From: Kribbella qitaiheensis
GTDB lineage: Bacteria; Actinomycetota; Actinomycetes; Propionibacteriales; Kribbellaceae
DNA length: 64,000 bases
Assembly (NCBI RefSeq): GCF_014217565.1
Contig: NZ_CP043661.1
Span: 3,410,001 to 3,474,000 of the forward strand
Reading direction: 5' to 3'
Part shown: piece after piece, positions 35,636 through 43,815 of the stretch
Numbering within the stretch: position 1 is the stretch's first letter
Layout: each line of letters starts with the position of its first letter
The notes under the pieces: model-generated
What the model was told of the DNA's origin: nothing
The model's input: only the letters and a program-made list of their open reading frames with translations
Databases searched by the model: none
Position numbers and translations under genes: made by a program

Positions 35636-36225
35636 TCCGCCGGCTCCTCGACCGAAGAGCCCTGGCCCGGTGCGACCAGCCCGCGAGTCAGCGCTCCCAC
35701 AGACGGTTCGTAACGGCTGGTGACGTTCTCGCCGGCGATCTTCTCCTGGAGCTTGAGGATGCCTTGCAGCAACGCCTCCGGCCGCGGCGGACAGCCCGGT
35801 ACATAGACGTCGACCGGGATGATCTGGTCGACACCCTTCGTCACGCAGTACGAATCCCAGTACGGCCCGCCCGAGTTCGAGCAGGACCCGAACGAGATCA
35901 CGTACTTCGGCTCCGGCATCTGGTCGTAGAGCCGCTTGATCGCGGGCGCCATCTTGTCCGTCACCGTGCCGGAGACCACCATCAGATCGGCCTGCCGCGG
36001 CCCGGGCGCGAACGGGATCACGCCGAGCCGGATGAAGTCGTGCCGCCCCATCGAGGCGGCGATGAACTCGATCGCGCAGCAGGCGAGCCCGAAGTTGAAG
36101 ACCCAGAGCGAGTACTTGCGGCCCCAGTTGAGCAGGTACCGGACCGGCTCGGGCGCCAGTTTCGCCAGCGCTCCGACGGCCGGCCGTACGGTCGGCGTCG
36201 GCAGATGAACCGGACTGTCAGGCAT
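35632..36225 (-). CDS. nuoB: NADH-quinone oxidoreductase subunit B, N2 cluster (second nuo set)
   Basis: 197 aa from ATG at 36225. The four Cys ligands of cluster N2 are in place: the tandem pair Cys49-Cys50 (LACCAIE), Cys115 (GSCSNSGG) and Cys145 (PGCPPRP). Quinone-site helix residues precede them. It starts 5 bp after the stop of the epoxide hydrolase-like gene, whose TGA forms part of the ribosome site, so translation is probably coupled. It overlaps nuoC. Confidence 0.96.
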   Translation of the reverse strand: MPDSPVHLPTPTVRPAVGALAKLAPEPVRYLLNWGRKYSLWVFNFGLACCAIEFIAASMGRHDFIRLGVIPFAPGPRQADLMVVSGTVTDKMAPAIKRLYDQMPEPKYVISFGSCSNSGGPYWDSYCVTKGVDQIIPVDVYVPGCPPRPEALLQGILKLQEKIAGENVTSRYEPSVGALTRGLVAPGQGSSVEEPAE

Positions 36226-36230
36226 GGGCC

Positions 36231-37094
36231 TCAGCCTAGTCCGACAATCTCCTCCGCGAGGATCTCCGGGTATTCCAGCGGCGCGTAATGCCCGGCCCCG
36301 TCGACGTGGCGGAGCCGGACGTCGCTGAAGAAGTCGTCGAGCCGGTCCGACCAGGCGCGCGGAAAGAGCGGATCGAACTCCGGCCACAGCACCACCGTCG
36401 GCACGCTGATCCGGTCGTAGATCGCCGGCGCCGTCTCTGCCGCGGAAGTCGCGACGGACCCCGCACCCGCCCGGTACCAATTGATCGAGGCGGTGAAGGC
36501 ACCCGGCTGCGAGTACACCTCCACCAAGTGATCCAGCTCAGGCTCGAAGCCCGGCCCCGACCAGTGCGTCCAGAAGTGCTCCAGGTAAGCCCGCACCGCA
36601 TCGGGCCGCCCGTCGACAAGCTGCTCGATCACGGGCAGCTTGTGAAAGGCCTGGTACCAGAACTCCGCCTGCGCCTTCTCCGAGAACACCCGCTTCCCGA
36701 TGCCCGGCAGCGGCGGCGCGACAACCAGACCGTCCACCAGTTCCGGCCTGCTGCGCGCGATCCCCTGCGCGATCCGGCTGCCGACGTCGTAGCCCGCCAG
36801 CACCGGCCGCTCGAGACCCAACTCCTCGATCAGCCCCAGCACGCTCCGCGCCTGCCCAGCCACCCCGTACTGCGCGGCCGGGTCAGCCGCATGCTTGTCC
36901 GACTCCCCGAACCCGCGCAGATCCGGTACTACGACCTCATGCCCCTGCTCCACCAGCAGCGGCACCAGTCGCCGGTAGTCGGTCCGATCACCAGGCCAGC
37001 CGTGCAGCAGCACGACGGCGGGACCCTCACCTTCCCGGTCGTAGGCCAATGAGAACCCGTCTACAGCAGCACTGTTCGACATGGGGCCCATCAT
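36231..37094 (-). CDS. Alpha/beta hydrolase, epoxide hydrolase-like
   Basis: 287 aa from ATG at 37094 (a second ATG at 37082 is possible). Oxyanion-hole motif HGWPG (31-35), nucleophile Asp103 in AGYDVGS, a cap region (about 135-220) and the catalytic His in [11 protein letters not shown] near the C-terminus. An Asp nucleophile with HGWPG is the signature of epoxide hydrolases and haloalkane dehalogenases. It lies 5 bp upstream of nuoB on the same strand, with the SDR 29 bp further upstream, so the three may be one transcript. Confidence 0.85.
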   Translation of the reverse strand: MMGPMSNSAAVDGFSLAYDREGEGPAVVLLHGWPGDRTDYRRLVPLLVEQGHEVVVPDLRGFGESDKHAADPAAQYGVAGQARSVLGLIEELGLERPVLAGYDVGSRIAQGIARSRPELVDGLVVAPPLPGIGKRVFSEKAQAEFWYQAFHKLPVIEQLVDGRPDAVRAYLEHFWTHWSGPGFEPELDHLVEVYSQPGAFTASINWYRAGAGSVATSAAETAPAIYDRISVPTVVLWPEFDPLFPRAWSDRLDDFFSDVRLRHVDGAGHYAPLEYPEILAEEIVGLG

Positions 37095-37123
37095 GGGTCC
37101 CCAGGTAAATCAGCGCAGGTGAA

Positions 37124-37897
37124 TCAGCCGATCTTGTTGAGGAGATGACCTGGGCCTGTCGTCAGCCCACCTTCCACCGGCAGGGTGATGCCGGTGATCC
37201 AGGCCGCGTCGTCGGAGGCCAGGAAGGCGATGGCGGCCGCGACATCCTCGGGCTGACCGACCCGGCCGAGCGGGTAGATCGCCTTCAGCTCGTCCAGCAG
37301 CTTCTCCTTGCCGAGAAACCGGTCGGTGGCAACGGTCGCCGGGGCCACCACGTTGAAGCGGACGCCCTGCGGCCCGTGGTCGGAGGCCAGATTGCGAACG
37401 AGGTTGGCCACCGCAGCCTTCGCAGCGGCGTACGGGGCGGTGCCGAGGGCAACCTCGCCACTGATCGAGCCGACCAGGACGACCGCTCCGCGGGACTCCA
37501 TCAGATGCGGCAGCGACGCCCGGATGCAGCGGACTGCGCCGGTGAAGGTGAAGTCGTACTGCCGGCCCCACTGCTCCTCGGCAGGCTCAGCTCCCTCGAG
37601 CCCTCCGACGTTGTGACCGGCAACGTTGGCCAGTACGTCGAGCCGCCCGAACCGCCCGACCGTCGCTGCCACCGCCGCGTCGACCGAGGCGGTGTCGGTG
37701 ATGTCGCAGCTGAGTGCCACGGCAGATCCTCCGGCCTCGGTGATCTCGGCGACGACCGCGGCTGTCCCTTCGGCGTCGACATCGGCTGCTCCGATCGCGG
37801 CGCCTTCCGCCGCTAGGCGCAGGACGGTCGCCCGGCCGATGCCGTGCGCTGCTCCGGTGACAAAAGCGACCCGGTTCTCGAACCTCTTCAAAGCCAT
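37124..37897 (-). CDS. Short-chain dehydrogenase/reductase
   Basis: 257 aa, classical SDR. TGAAHGIG (14-21) binds NAD(P); NVAGHN at 91-96 matches the NNAG position; the catalytic triad is Ser144 (VGSIS), Tyr156 and Lys160 (PYAAAKAAV). Asp39 after strand 2 (AADVDAEG) suggests NAD preference. The promoter upstream has a MerR-type layout (37918-37948). It heads the SDR-hydrolase-nuoB-nuoC strand. The substrate is unknown. Confidence 0.9.
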   Translation of the reverse strand: MALKRFENRVAFVTGAAHGIGRATVLRLAAEGAAIGAADVDAEGTAAVVAEITEAGGSAVALSCDITDTASVDAAVAATVGRFGRLDVLANVAGHNVGGLEGAEPAEEQWGRQYDFTFTGAVRCIRASLPHLMESRGAVVLVGSISGEVALGTAPYAAAKAAVANLVRNLASDHGPQGVRFNVVAPATVATDRFLGKEKLLDELKAIYPLGRVGQPEDVAAAIAFLASDDAAWITGITLPVEGGLTTGPGHLLNKIG

Positions 37898-37917
37898 CTC
37901 CTCCGCTGGGAGTCCAG

Positions 37918-37948
37918 ACGCTAGGTCCTAGAGAGGGCTCTAGGTCAA
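37918..37948 (-). promoter_or_regulatory. MerR-type promoter with 19-bp spacer upstream of the SDR gene
   Basis: On the minus strand, -35 TTGACC (37948-37943) and -10 TAGCGT (37923-37918) are separated by exactly 19 bp. The spacer region contains the inverted repeat CCTAGAG-CCCT-CTCTAGG (37944-37927). The overlong spacer with a centred palindrome is the hallmark of promoters activated by MerR-family regulators. No merR gene lies in the window. Confidence 0.6.
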
Positions 37949-38028
37949 ACCGCTCCTTGACCCTGACATCCGGCCGTCGTAGCTTGATTGAACAGGACTG
38001 GACAGGTTCATTTCGAGTGGGAGAACCG

Positions 38029-39492
38029 ATGACGGATCAGGTGCAGGTGGAGCCGGGCGAGGTTCGGGCTCTGCAGGTGGAGCTCAACGGGCTGAACGTT
38101 ATCGACGACGCCGATCGGAAGGGCAGGCCGAACCATCTGTTCTGGCCCTGGTTCGGCGCCAACGTGTCGGTGCTCGGGCTCAGCTACGGGGCGTTCGCGC
38201 TCGGGTTCGGCATCTCGTTCTGGCAGGCCGTGATCGCCGGCGTGGTCGGGATCGTCTTCTCGTTCCTGCTCTGTGGTCTGATCGCGCTGGCCGGTAAGCG
38301 TGGTTCCGCGCCGACGATGGTGCTTAGCCGGGCCGCGTTCGGCGTACGGGGCAACAAGCTGCCCTCGCTCATCTCGTGGTTGCTGACGGTCGGCTGGGAG
38401 ACCGTGCTGACCATCCTCGCCACGCTCGCGACGGCGACCGTCTTCGACCGCCTCGGCTGGGGCGGCGGTGGCGTCACCAAGGTGATCGCGCTGGTGGTCG
38501 TCGGTACCTTGATCGTCGGCTGCGGTGTGCTCGGCTTCGACCTGATCATGCGGATGCAGACGATCATCACGATCGTCACCGGCGTACTCACCGTCGTCTA
38601 CATCGCACTCGTTGCCGACCAGGTCCACTGGAGCACGGTGAGCGGCCTGCCGAACGGCTCGACCCAGGCCGTGATCGGCGCCCTGGTCTTCCTGATGACC
38701 GGATTCGGGCTCGGCTGGGTGAACGCGGCGGCCGACTACTCGCGCTACCTCCCGCGCTCCGCGTCCAGCAGCGGCGTGATCGGCTGGACCACCTTCGGCT
38801 CGTCGATCGCGCCGATCGTCCTGCTGATCTTCGGCCTGATGCTCGCGGGTTCCTCGCCGGACCTCTCCACGGCCATCGCGGCAGATCCGATCGGGGCCCT
38901 CGCCGGGACGTTGCCGACCTGGTTCCTGGTGCCGTTCGTGATCGTCGCCGTCCTCGGACTCGTCGGGGGTGCGGTGCTGGACATCTACTCGTCCGGCCTG
39001 GCCCTGCTCTCGATCGGACTGCCGGCACCGCGGTACGTCGCGGCCTTCGTCGACGGCGTCATCATGATCGCCGGCACGATCTACGTGGTGTTCTTCGGCG
39101 ACGAGTTCCTCGGCCAGTTCACCGGCTTCCTGATCACCCTCGGAGTGCCGGTCGCGGCCTGGTGCGGCATCATGCTCGCCGACATCGCCAGCCGGCGGCG
39201 CGACTACGCCGAGGCCGACCTGTTCGACCGCAACGGCCGGTACGGCGACATCCGCTGGTTGCCCGTAGCAACCATTCTGATTACGACCGCGATCGGCTGG
39301 GGCCTGGTCACCAACGGCAGCGCCAAGTGGCTCACCTGGCAGGGCTACCTGCTCGACCCGCTCGGACTCGGCGGCAAGCAGGGCAACTGGGCTTTCGCCA
39401 ATCTGGGCGTGCTGTTCGCCCTCGTCGTGGCCTTCGTCGTGCAACTGCTGGCGGGCCGGCGGGCGGTCGAAGCACAGGAGGTAGCCGCCTGA
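38029..39492 (+). CDS. NCS1-family purine/cytosine permease
   Basis: 487 aa, 12 membrane helices. ATG at 38029 after GTGGGAG. The N-terminus FWPWFGANVSVLGLSYGAF is the NCS1 helix-1 motif; GLGWVNAAADYSRYLPRSAS near the middle is the second signature. It imports a nucleobase or related heterocycle with Na+ or H+. First gene of a five-gene overlapping operon with a cysteine hydrolase, GntR regulator, ADP-ribosylglycohydrolase and PfkB kinase, which suggests uptake and breakdown of a ribosylated compound. Confidence 0.9.
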   Translation: MTDQVQVEPGEVRALQVELNGLNVIDDADRKGRPNHLFWPWFGANVSVLGLSYGAFALGFGISFWQAVIAGVVGIVFSFLLCGLIALAGKRGSAPTMVLSRAAFGVRGNKLPSLISWLLTVGWETVLTILATLATATVFDRLGWGGGGVTKVIALVVVGTLIVGCGVLGFDLIMRMQTIITIVTGVLTVVYIALVADQVHWSTVSGLPNGSTQAVIGALVFLMTGFGLGWVNAAADYSRYLPRSASSSGVIGWTTFGSSIAPIVLLIFGLMLAGSSPDLSTAIAADPIGALAGTLPTWFLVPFVIVAVLGLVGGAVLDIYSSGLALLSIGLPAPRYVAAFVDGVIMIAGTIYVVFFGDEFLGQFTGFLITLGVPVAAWCGIMLADIASRRRDYAEADLFDRNGRYGDIRWLPVATILITTAIGWGLVTNGSAKWLTWQGYLLDPLGLGGKQGNWAFANLGVLFALVVAFVVQLLAGRRAVEAQEVAA

Positions 39493-40025
39493 TGGTGCTC
39501 GCGATCATCGACCTGCAACGGATCTTCGCCGAACCCGAGAGCGGCTGGGCGACCCCTGACTTCCAGCGCGTGGTGAAGCCGACCCAACGATTGGTCGAGC
39601 TGTTCGCGCCGGACGTCGTCTTCACCCGCTTCATCGCACCCGAACAACCGACCGGCTCCTGGATCCCGTACTACGAGCTGTACCCGTTCGCGCTGCAGTC
39701 CCCCGACTCGTACGCGTATCAGCTGGTGGACGAGTTCCGTGGCGCACCCACGCTCGACAAGACCACCTTCGGCAAATGGGGCACCGACCTCGCGGAGGCC
39801 GCGAATGGGCGACTCGTCCTGAGCGGGGTGAGCACGGAATGCTGCGTGCTCACCACCGCCTTGGCCGCGGTCGACGCCGGCGTCGCAGTACAGGTGGTCG
39901 AGGATGCGTGTGCCGGTGTGGACGAGGCCGGCCACCGCAAGGCGATCGACCTGATGCGGCTCTACTCCCCCATGCTCGAGGTCGTCACCGTCGACGAGCT
40001 GGTACGGCGCGCGGAGCAGCAGTGA
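39492..40025 (+). CDS. Cysteine hydrolase (isochorismatase-like)
   Basis: 177 aa; ATG overlaps the permease stop by 1 bp. The catalytic triad is visible: Asp7 (IIDLQR), Lys95 (TTFGKW) and Cys117 (GVSTECCVLTT) with the conserved cis-peptide region before it. Family members hydrolyse amides such as nicotinamide, ureidoacrylate or biuret. Next to a nucleobase permease and a ribosyl hydrolase, an amidase on a nucleobase-derived amide is likely. Confidence 0.9.
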   Translation: MVLAIIDLQRIFAEPESGWATPDFQRVVKPTQRLVELFAPDVVFTRFIAPEQPTGSWIPYYELYPFALQSPDSYAYQLVDEFRGAPTLDKTTFGKWGTDLAEAANGRLVLSGVSTECCVLTTALAAVDAGVAVQVVEDACAGVDEAGHRKAIDLMRLYSPMLEVVTVDELVRRAEQQ

Positions 40026-40741
40026 TGCGGGGGGTGAACCTGAAGCACGAGCGGATCGCGTCGGTGCTGGCCCGGGAGATCCGCTCCGGCCGGGTCGGCC
40101 ACGGTGACCAGTTGCCCGGCGAGATCGAACTCGCGAAGCGGTTCGCGGTCAGCCGGAACACGGTCCGCTCGGCGCTCGCCGTACTGACCGAGGACGGCCT
40201 GATCACCACCCGCACCGGTAAGGGTTCCTTCGTCCTCTTCGACGGCCGACCGCTGGACGACCGGCTCGGTTGGACCCACGCGCTCGCGGAACAGGGCGTC
40301 GAGACCCAGGTCCGCGTACTTCGGCTCGCGCTCGTGCAGGACGCCCGACTGGCCGATCGACTGGCCATGGAGTCGCCTGACTTCGTCGTGATCGAACGGC
40401 TCCGGGTGATCGTCGGCGGAGCCGCGATCTCGATCGAACGCAGCCGCATCCCAGCACTCGGCCACCTCCGCGAATTGCCGTCCCGGGGACTACTGGACGA
40501 CTCGATCACCGCAAGCCTCAGCCAGGCCGGCATCCATCTCGATCACGGCCGGCAGCGGCTCCGGGGCCGGCCGCTCGACGCGGAGGAGGCCGCGTTGCTG
40601 GACCGGCCCGTAGGCACCTGGTTCCTGCACACCCGGCGTACTAGCTGGACGGCCGACGACCGGTTCGCCGAGCAGGTCGACAGCCTCCTCGATCCACTGC
40701 ACTTCGAACTCAGCCTGAACTACAACGGGACCAGCCGGTGA
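40025..40741 (+). CDS. GntR-family regulator (HutC/UTRA type)
   Basis: 238 aa; ATG overlaps the previous stop by 1 bp. N-terminal winged HTH (about 5-70: LPGEIELAKRFAVSRNTVRSALAVLTEDGLITTRTGKGSFV), then a UTRA ligand-binding domain (about 85-235: VVIERLRVIVGGAAISIERSRIP). Such regulators repress their own catabolic operon until a metabolite binds. Being inside the operon, it very likely controls it. Confidence 0.93.
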   Translation: MRGVNLKHERIASVLAREIRSGRVGHGDQLPGEIELAKRFAVSRNTVRSALAVLTEDGLITTRTGKGSFVLFDGRPLDDRLGWTHALAEQGVETQVRVLRLALVQDARLADRLAMESPDFVVIERLRVIVGGAAISIERSRIPALGHLRELPSRGLLDDSITASLSQAGIHLDHGRQRLRGRPLDAEEAALLDRPVGTWFLHTRRTSWTADDRFAEQVDSLLDPLHFELSLNYNGTSR

Positions 40742-41754
40742 CTCGTACTACGCGCGCAGCCGGTGCTCTCTACGGCCTGGCGATCGGCGACGCGCTCGGG
40801 ATGCCAACCCAGTCGTTGCCCAGGGCGCTCATCGTCGAGCGGTACGGCGAACTGCTCGACGGTTTCCACCCTGCGCCTGACGATCAGCCACTGGCCGCCG
40901 GGATGCCGGCCGGCGCGATCACCGACGACACCGAGCAGGCAGTCCTGCTCGGTGAGCTCGTCGTCTCCTCGCGCGGCAAGATCGACGGGCACGAGTTGGC
41001 GCGGAAGTTGCTGGCCTGGGAGGTCTCGATGCGCGCCCGCGGCTCGCTCGACCTGCTCGGCCCGTCCACCAGGCGAGCCATCGACGAACTCCTGGCCGGC
41101 ACCGACATCACCGAGACCGGCCGCTTCGGTACGACGAACGGCGCCGCCATGCGAATCACGCCGGTCGGCATCGCGACCTCACTTACTCCAGCCGGCTTGC
41201 TGCTCGATCGCGTGGTCGCGGCAAGCGCGGCGACGCACAACACCGGCCTCGCCCTGTCAGCCGCCGCGGCCGTCGCTGCCGCGGTCAGCGCAGGCATCGA
41301 CGGCGCGACCGTTGCCGAGGCGATCCCGATCGCGATCCAGGCCGCCGCCGAAGCAGCCGACCGCGGCCACTGGGTAGCCGGCGCAGCCCTCGCCCCCCGA
41401 ATCACCTGGGCCACCTCCCTGATCGACACGGCGCCTGGCACTACCCCTCCTCGGCCGGGCGCCGTGTCTGCACTGCTGTACGACCTGGTCGGCACCAGCC
41501 TGGCCAGCCAGGAATCCGTGCCGGCCGCCTTCGCCGTCCTCGCCGCCTACCCGGACGACCCCTGGCTCGTCTGCCGGCTGGCAGCGTCGGTTGGTGGCGA
41601 CACGGACACCATCGCGGCGATCGCCGGAGCGGTGGCCGGCGCCTGCCACGGCCTCGACGCGTTCCCGGCGGATGCCCGGCAGACCGTTGCCGAGGTCAAC
41701 GGCCTCCACCTCGACGACCTGGCCGACCGCCTCCTCGAAGTACGCGACGCATGA
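40738..41754 (+). CDS. ADP-ribosylglycohydrolase family protein
   Basis: 338 aa, GTG start overlapping the GntR stop by 4 bp. All-helical ARH fold with the binuclear metal motifs TDDTEQ (62-67) and GGDTDTIA near the C-terminus (about 290). N-terminal GALYGLAIGDALGMPTQ is typical. Known members remove ADP-ribose from Arg, Ser or DNA, or cleave N-glycosidic bonds of small molecules. In this catabolic operon a small-molecule ribosyl hydrolase feeding the PfkB kinase is more likely than protein de-ADP-ribosylation. Confidence 0.9.
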   Translation: MTRTTRAAGALYGLAIGDALGMPTQSLPRALIVERYGELLDGFHPAPDDQPLAAGMPAGAITDDTEQAVLLGELVVSSRGKIDGHELARKLLAWEVSMRARGSLDLLGPSTRRAIDELLAGTDITETGRFGTTNGAAMRITPVGIATSLTPAGLLLDRVVAASAATHNTGLALSAAAAVAAAVSAGIDGATVAEAIPIAIQAAAEAADRGHWVAGAALAPRITWATSLIDTAPGTTPPRPGAVSALLYDLVGTSLASQESVPAAFAVLAAYPDDPWLVCRLAASVGGDTDTIAAIAGAVAGACHGLDAFPADARQTVAEVNGLHLDDLADRLLEVRDA

Positions 41755-42734
41755 GACTGATCCACCTCGGCAACGTCGTCGTCGACCTCGTGCTCACCGT
41801 GGGCGATCTCCCGGTCCGCGGCGGTGACGTGATCGCCTCCAGCACGACGGTCACCCCCGGCGGCGGCTTCAACGTGATGGCTGCCGCCTCCCGGCTCGGC
41901 CTCACCACCCTGTACGCCGGTCCGCTTGGCACCGGCCCCTTCGGCGACAAGGCGCGAGCCGCTCTCACCGCAGCCGGTATCGAGTGGTTGCTCCCGGCAA
42001 GGGCGGAGCTGGACACGGGTTTCGTGGTCACGCTGGTCGACTCGTCCGGCGAACGTACCTTCGTCACCAGCCGTGGCGCCGAGGCAACTCTGAGCAGCGC
42101 CGACCTACGGCGGCCGGATCCTGACGACGTGGTGTACCTGTCCGGCTACAGCCTGCTCCACGATTCCAACCGAGCAGCTCTGGTCCCATGGCTCGAGACG
42201 ATCCCGGCTGACGTACAGGTCTTCTTCGACCCGGGTCCTTTGGTTGCCGACATCCCCTCAACTGCTCTTGAAGCCGTCCTCGCGAGAGCCAGTTGGATCA
42301 GCTGCAACGCCGCCGAGGCGGAGGCGCTGACAGGCCTGACTGACCCCGCTACTGCCGCCGCCGCTGCCGGCGCCGCTGCTGTCGCCGCCGCTGCGTTGGC
42401 TGCTCGGGCTGGCCGCGGCGGGGTGATCCCGGGCAACGCGTCCATCGCCCCGGACCCGGCGCCCGGAGTACTGGTTCGAATCGGGTCGGGCGGCTGCCTG
42501 CTCGCAGTACGGGGTGAGGTTGTGGCTGTCGAGGGGTTCGCCGTGGATGCAGTGGACCTGAACGGTGCCGGGGACGCCCACGCGGGGGCATTTCTGGCAG
42601 GGATTGCCGAGGGCAAGGAACCGGTGGAGGCGGCCCGCTGGGCCAATGCGGCCGCGGCTCTTGCGGTCACTCGTCGCGGACCGGCTACCGGGCCGTCCAG
42701 GAGTGAGCTCGAGGGGTTCCTAAGGGAGCACTAG
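41751..42734 (+). CDS. PfkB-family sugar/nucleoside kinase
   Basis: 327 aa; ATG overlaps the ARH stop by 4 bp. N-terminal GNVVVDLVLTV and GGGFNVMAAASRLG bind the sugar; the anion-hole and catalytic Asp are in DLNGAGDAHAGAFLAG near residue 265-280. An Ala-rich stretch (about 200-225) is unusual. Ribokinase- or pseudouridine-kinase-like role: it would phosphorylate the ribose moiety released by the upstream hydrolase. Last gene of the operon. Confidence 0.9.
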   Translation: MRLIHLGNVVVDLVLTVGDLPVRGGDVIASSTTVTPGGGFNVMAAASRLGLTTLYAGPLGTGPFGDKARAALTAAGIEWLLPARAELDTGFVVTLVDSSGERTFVTSRGAEATLSSADLRRPDPDDVVYLSGYSLLHDSNRAALVPWLETIPADVQVFFDPGPLVADIPSTALEAVLARASWISCNAAEAEALTGLTDPATAAAAAGAAAVAAAALAARAGRGGVIPGNASIAPDPAPGVLVRIGSGGCLLAVRGEVVAVEGFAVDAVDLNGAGDAHAGAFLAGIAEGKEPVEAARWANAAAALAVTRRGPATGPSRSELEGFLREH

Positions 42735-42759
42735 TGCGCCCGGCGTGGGCGTAGGTACC

Positions 42760-42818
42760 GGGATAGGGAGTTGTGCGGATGTGCCCGTCCTCCTCAGGCG
42801 AGCAGAGTCTGGGCATCG
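42760..42818 (+). promoter_or_regulatory. Leader block, copy 1, of the small-protein cluster
   Basis: A 59-bp block starting GGGATAGGGAG and ending GGGCATCG, 45 of 59 positions identical to 43247-43305 with no gaps. It lies 24 bp before the first small gene. CTAGTG occurs upstream in both copies. It probably contains a shared promoter/operator and 5' leader. Both copies also encode a similar start, Met-Cys-x-x-Ser-Ser-x-Glu-Gln, so a leader peptide is possible. Confidence 0.5.
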
Positions 42819-42841
42819 ACACACTCCCGGAGGAGATCATG

Positions 42842-43009
42842 ATGTTGTTCTACTCTTCCCAGTTCCTCGACGCGGAGATCGCCTACCGCCAGGAGCGGAT
42901 CAAGCGGGACTACCAGCGCCCACTGTGGTTCCGTAAGCCCAAGCCCGCCCCGAAGCCCACACCGCAGCAGGCTTGCCGCCCAGCGGTCCAGGCCCGGCAC
43001 GCCATGTGA
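42842..43009 (+). CDS. Tiny basic protein 1 of a tandem paralogous trio
   Basis: 55 aa. ATG at 42842 is 6 bp after GGAGGAG (the ATG just before it is too close). It shares with the two downstream proteins the core (I/V/T)xYRxERxxR(D/E)(Y/F): here AEIAYRQERIKRDY at residues 11-24. The C-terminal half is Pro/Lys-rich (KPKPAPKPTPQQ). No signal peptide or membrane segment. The function is unknown. Being placed before a LuxR/ATPase regulator and preceded by a leader that is duplicated before the second gene suggests common control. Confidence 0.65.
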   Translation: MLFYSSQFLDAEIAYRQERIKRDYQRPLWFRKPKPAPKPTPQQACRPAVQARHAM

Positions 43010-43047
43010 ATGCCCGGTCCCCACCCCAACCCCAATCCCCCCACTGC

Positions 43048-43088
43048 GCAGCGCGGCCGAGGTCCCTCCCAGACCCCGGCCGCGCTGC
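43048..43088. terminator. Hairpin after small gene 1
   Basis: Perfect 11-bp arms GCAGCGCGGCC and GGCCGCGCTGC around a 19-nt loop, 39 bp after the stop of the first small gene. There is no T-run, so it may attenuate rather than fully terminate. Confidence 0.45.
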
Positions 43089-43246
43089 CGCATTTCCGCC
43101 TCGCAAGCCTCAGGCAGACCTCCTCTGAACCTCTCGCTTTCCCTCACCTGTGCCCGCGCGACGGCCAGTCGCCTGCGGCGTACGAGAAGGGGGCCTTAGG
43201 CGGCATTCCAGCCAGCTGAGGACTACCTAGTGAGTCCCTAGGGCCA

Positions 43247-43305
43247 GGGATAGGGAGGAAGTCCGATGTGCGGCCCCTCCTCAGACGAGCAGATTAGGGG
43301 CATCG
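43247..43305 (+). promoter_or_regulatory. Leader block, copy 2, of the small-protein cluster
   Basis: Gapless 59-bp relative of 42760-42818 (45 of 59 identical), 37 bp before the second small gene. Just upstream TCCCTA (43235-43240) and TAGGGA (43251-43256) form an inverted repeat with a 10-bp spacer. Probably the promoter/operator and leader for small genes 2 and 3. The 333-bp gap 43010-43342 holds this block, the hairpin at 43048-43088 and no other gene. Confidence 0.5.
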
Positions 43306-43342
43306 GCAAGGAGCCGGGAGCAACAGCCAGGAGGCAACCGAA

Positions 43343-43474
43343 ATGTTCACCACCGACAGCGTCAAGGCCGAGGTCACCTACCGCCGCGAGCGTCTCACCC
43401 GCGACTACGGCCGGACGGCTCGCCGTACCGGAGCCAGCCGGCACCTCGTCCACCTGTTCACCAAGAACGTCTGA
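43343..43474 (+). CDS. Tiny basic protein 2 of a tandem paralogous trio
   Basis: 43 aa; ATG at 43343 is 8 bp after AGGAGG. Core AEVTYRRERLTRDY at residues 9-22 aligns with AEIAYRQERIKRDY and AETAYRQERTKREF in the neighbours. The rest is Arg-rich, ending HLVHLFTKNV. It is too short for standard gene finders and lies in a frame overlapped by longer spurious ORFs. The conserved core, ribosome site and 15-bp spacing to gene 3 argue that it is real. Confidence 0.62.
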   Translation: MFTTDSVKAEVTYRRERLTRDYGRTARRTGASRHLVHLFTKNV

Positions 43475-43489
43475 GGGGAGGCAACAACC

Positions 43490-43651
43490 ATGTTCATCAA
43501 CACTTACTCGATCCAGGCGGAGACCGCCTACCGACAAGAGCGGACCAAGCGCGAGTTCCGGGTCACCCCCCGGAAGGAGAGCCAGCAGCAGGCCCCCAAG
43601 CCTGAACCGCGGCAAGCGCGCCGGGCCCTGCGACCCACCCACGCCGCATGA
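43490..43651 (+). CDS. Tiny basic protein 3 of a tandem paralogous trio
   Basis: 53 aa; ATG at 43490 after GAGGGGAGG. Core AETAYRQERTKREF at residues 10-23, then Gln/Pro/Arg-rich tail (ESQQQAPKPEPRQARRAL) similar in style to protein 1. It is followed by a strong hairpin terminator, then the LuxR/ATPase regulator. Function unknown; regulatory peptides or nucleic-acid-binding proteins are guesses. Confidence 0.65.
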   Translation: MFINTYSIQAETAYRQERTKREFRVTPRKESQQQAPKPEPRQARRALRPTHAA

Positions 43652-43661
43652 CCCCCGCATC

Positions 43662-43707
43662 CACCGTCCCCGACCGGTTACTCCAGGTCGGGGACGGTGT
43701 TCTTTCT
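43662..43707 (+). terminator. Rho-independent terminator after the small-protein cluster
   Basis: Perfect 14-bp stem (CACCGTCCCCGACC / GGTCGGGGACGGTG, 43662-43675 and 43686-43699) with a 10-nt loop, followed by TTCTTTCT. It ends the small-gene transcript 10 bp after its last stop and separates it from the LuxR regulator. Confidence 0.88.
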
Positions 43708-43815
43708 CCCGACCCTCACCCAGCCGGTGGTACAGGTGTTCGGACAGTGATTCTTTCGGCCGCGGACAGCGCGCGGACGGGATGCCGTCGATTTGTGTCG
43801 GCTCCAGGGGCGAAG

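Noticed and set aside
38008-39444. 478-aa open frame on the minus strand
   Set aside because: Antisense to the NCS1 permease; composition is hydrophilic and Asp/Gln/Arg-rich, the mirror of membrane-helix codons.
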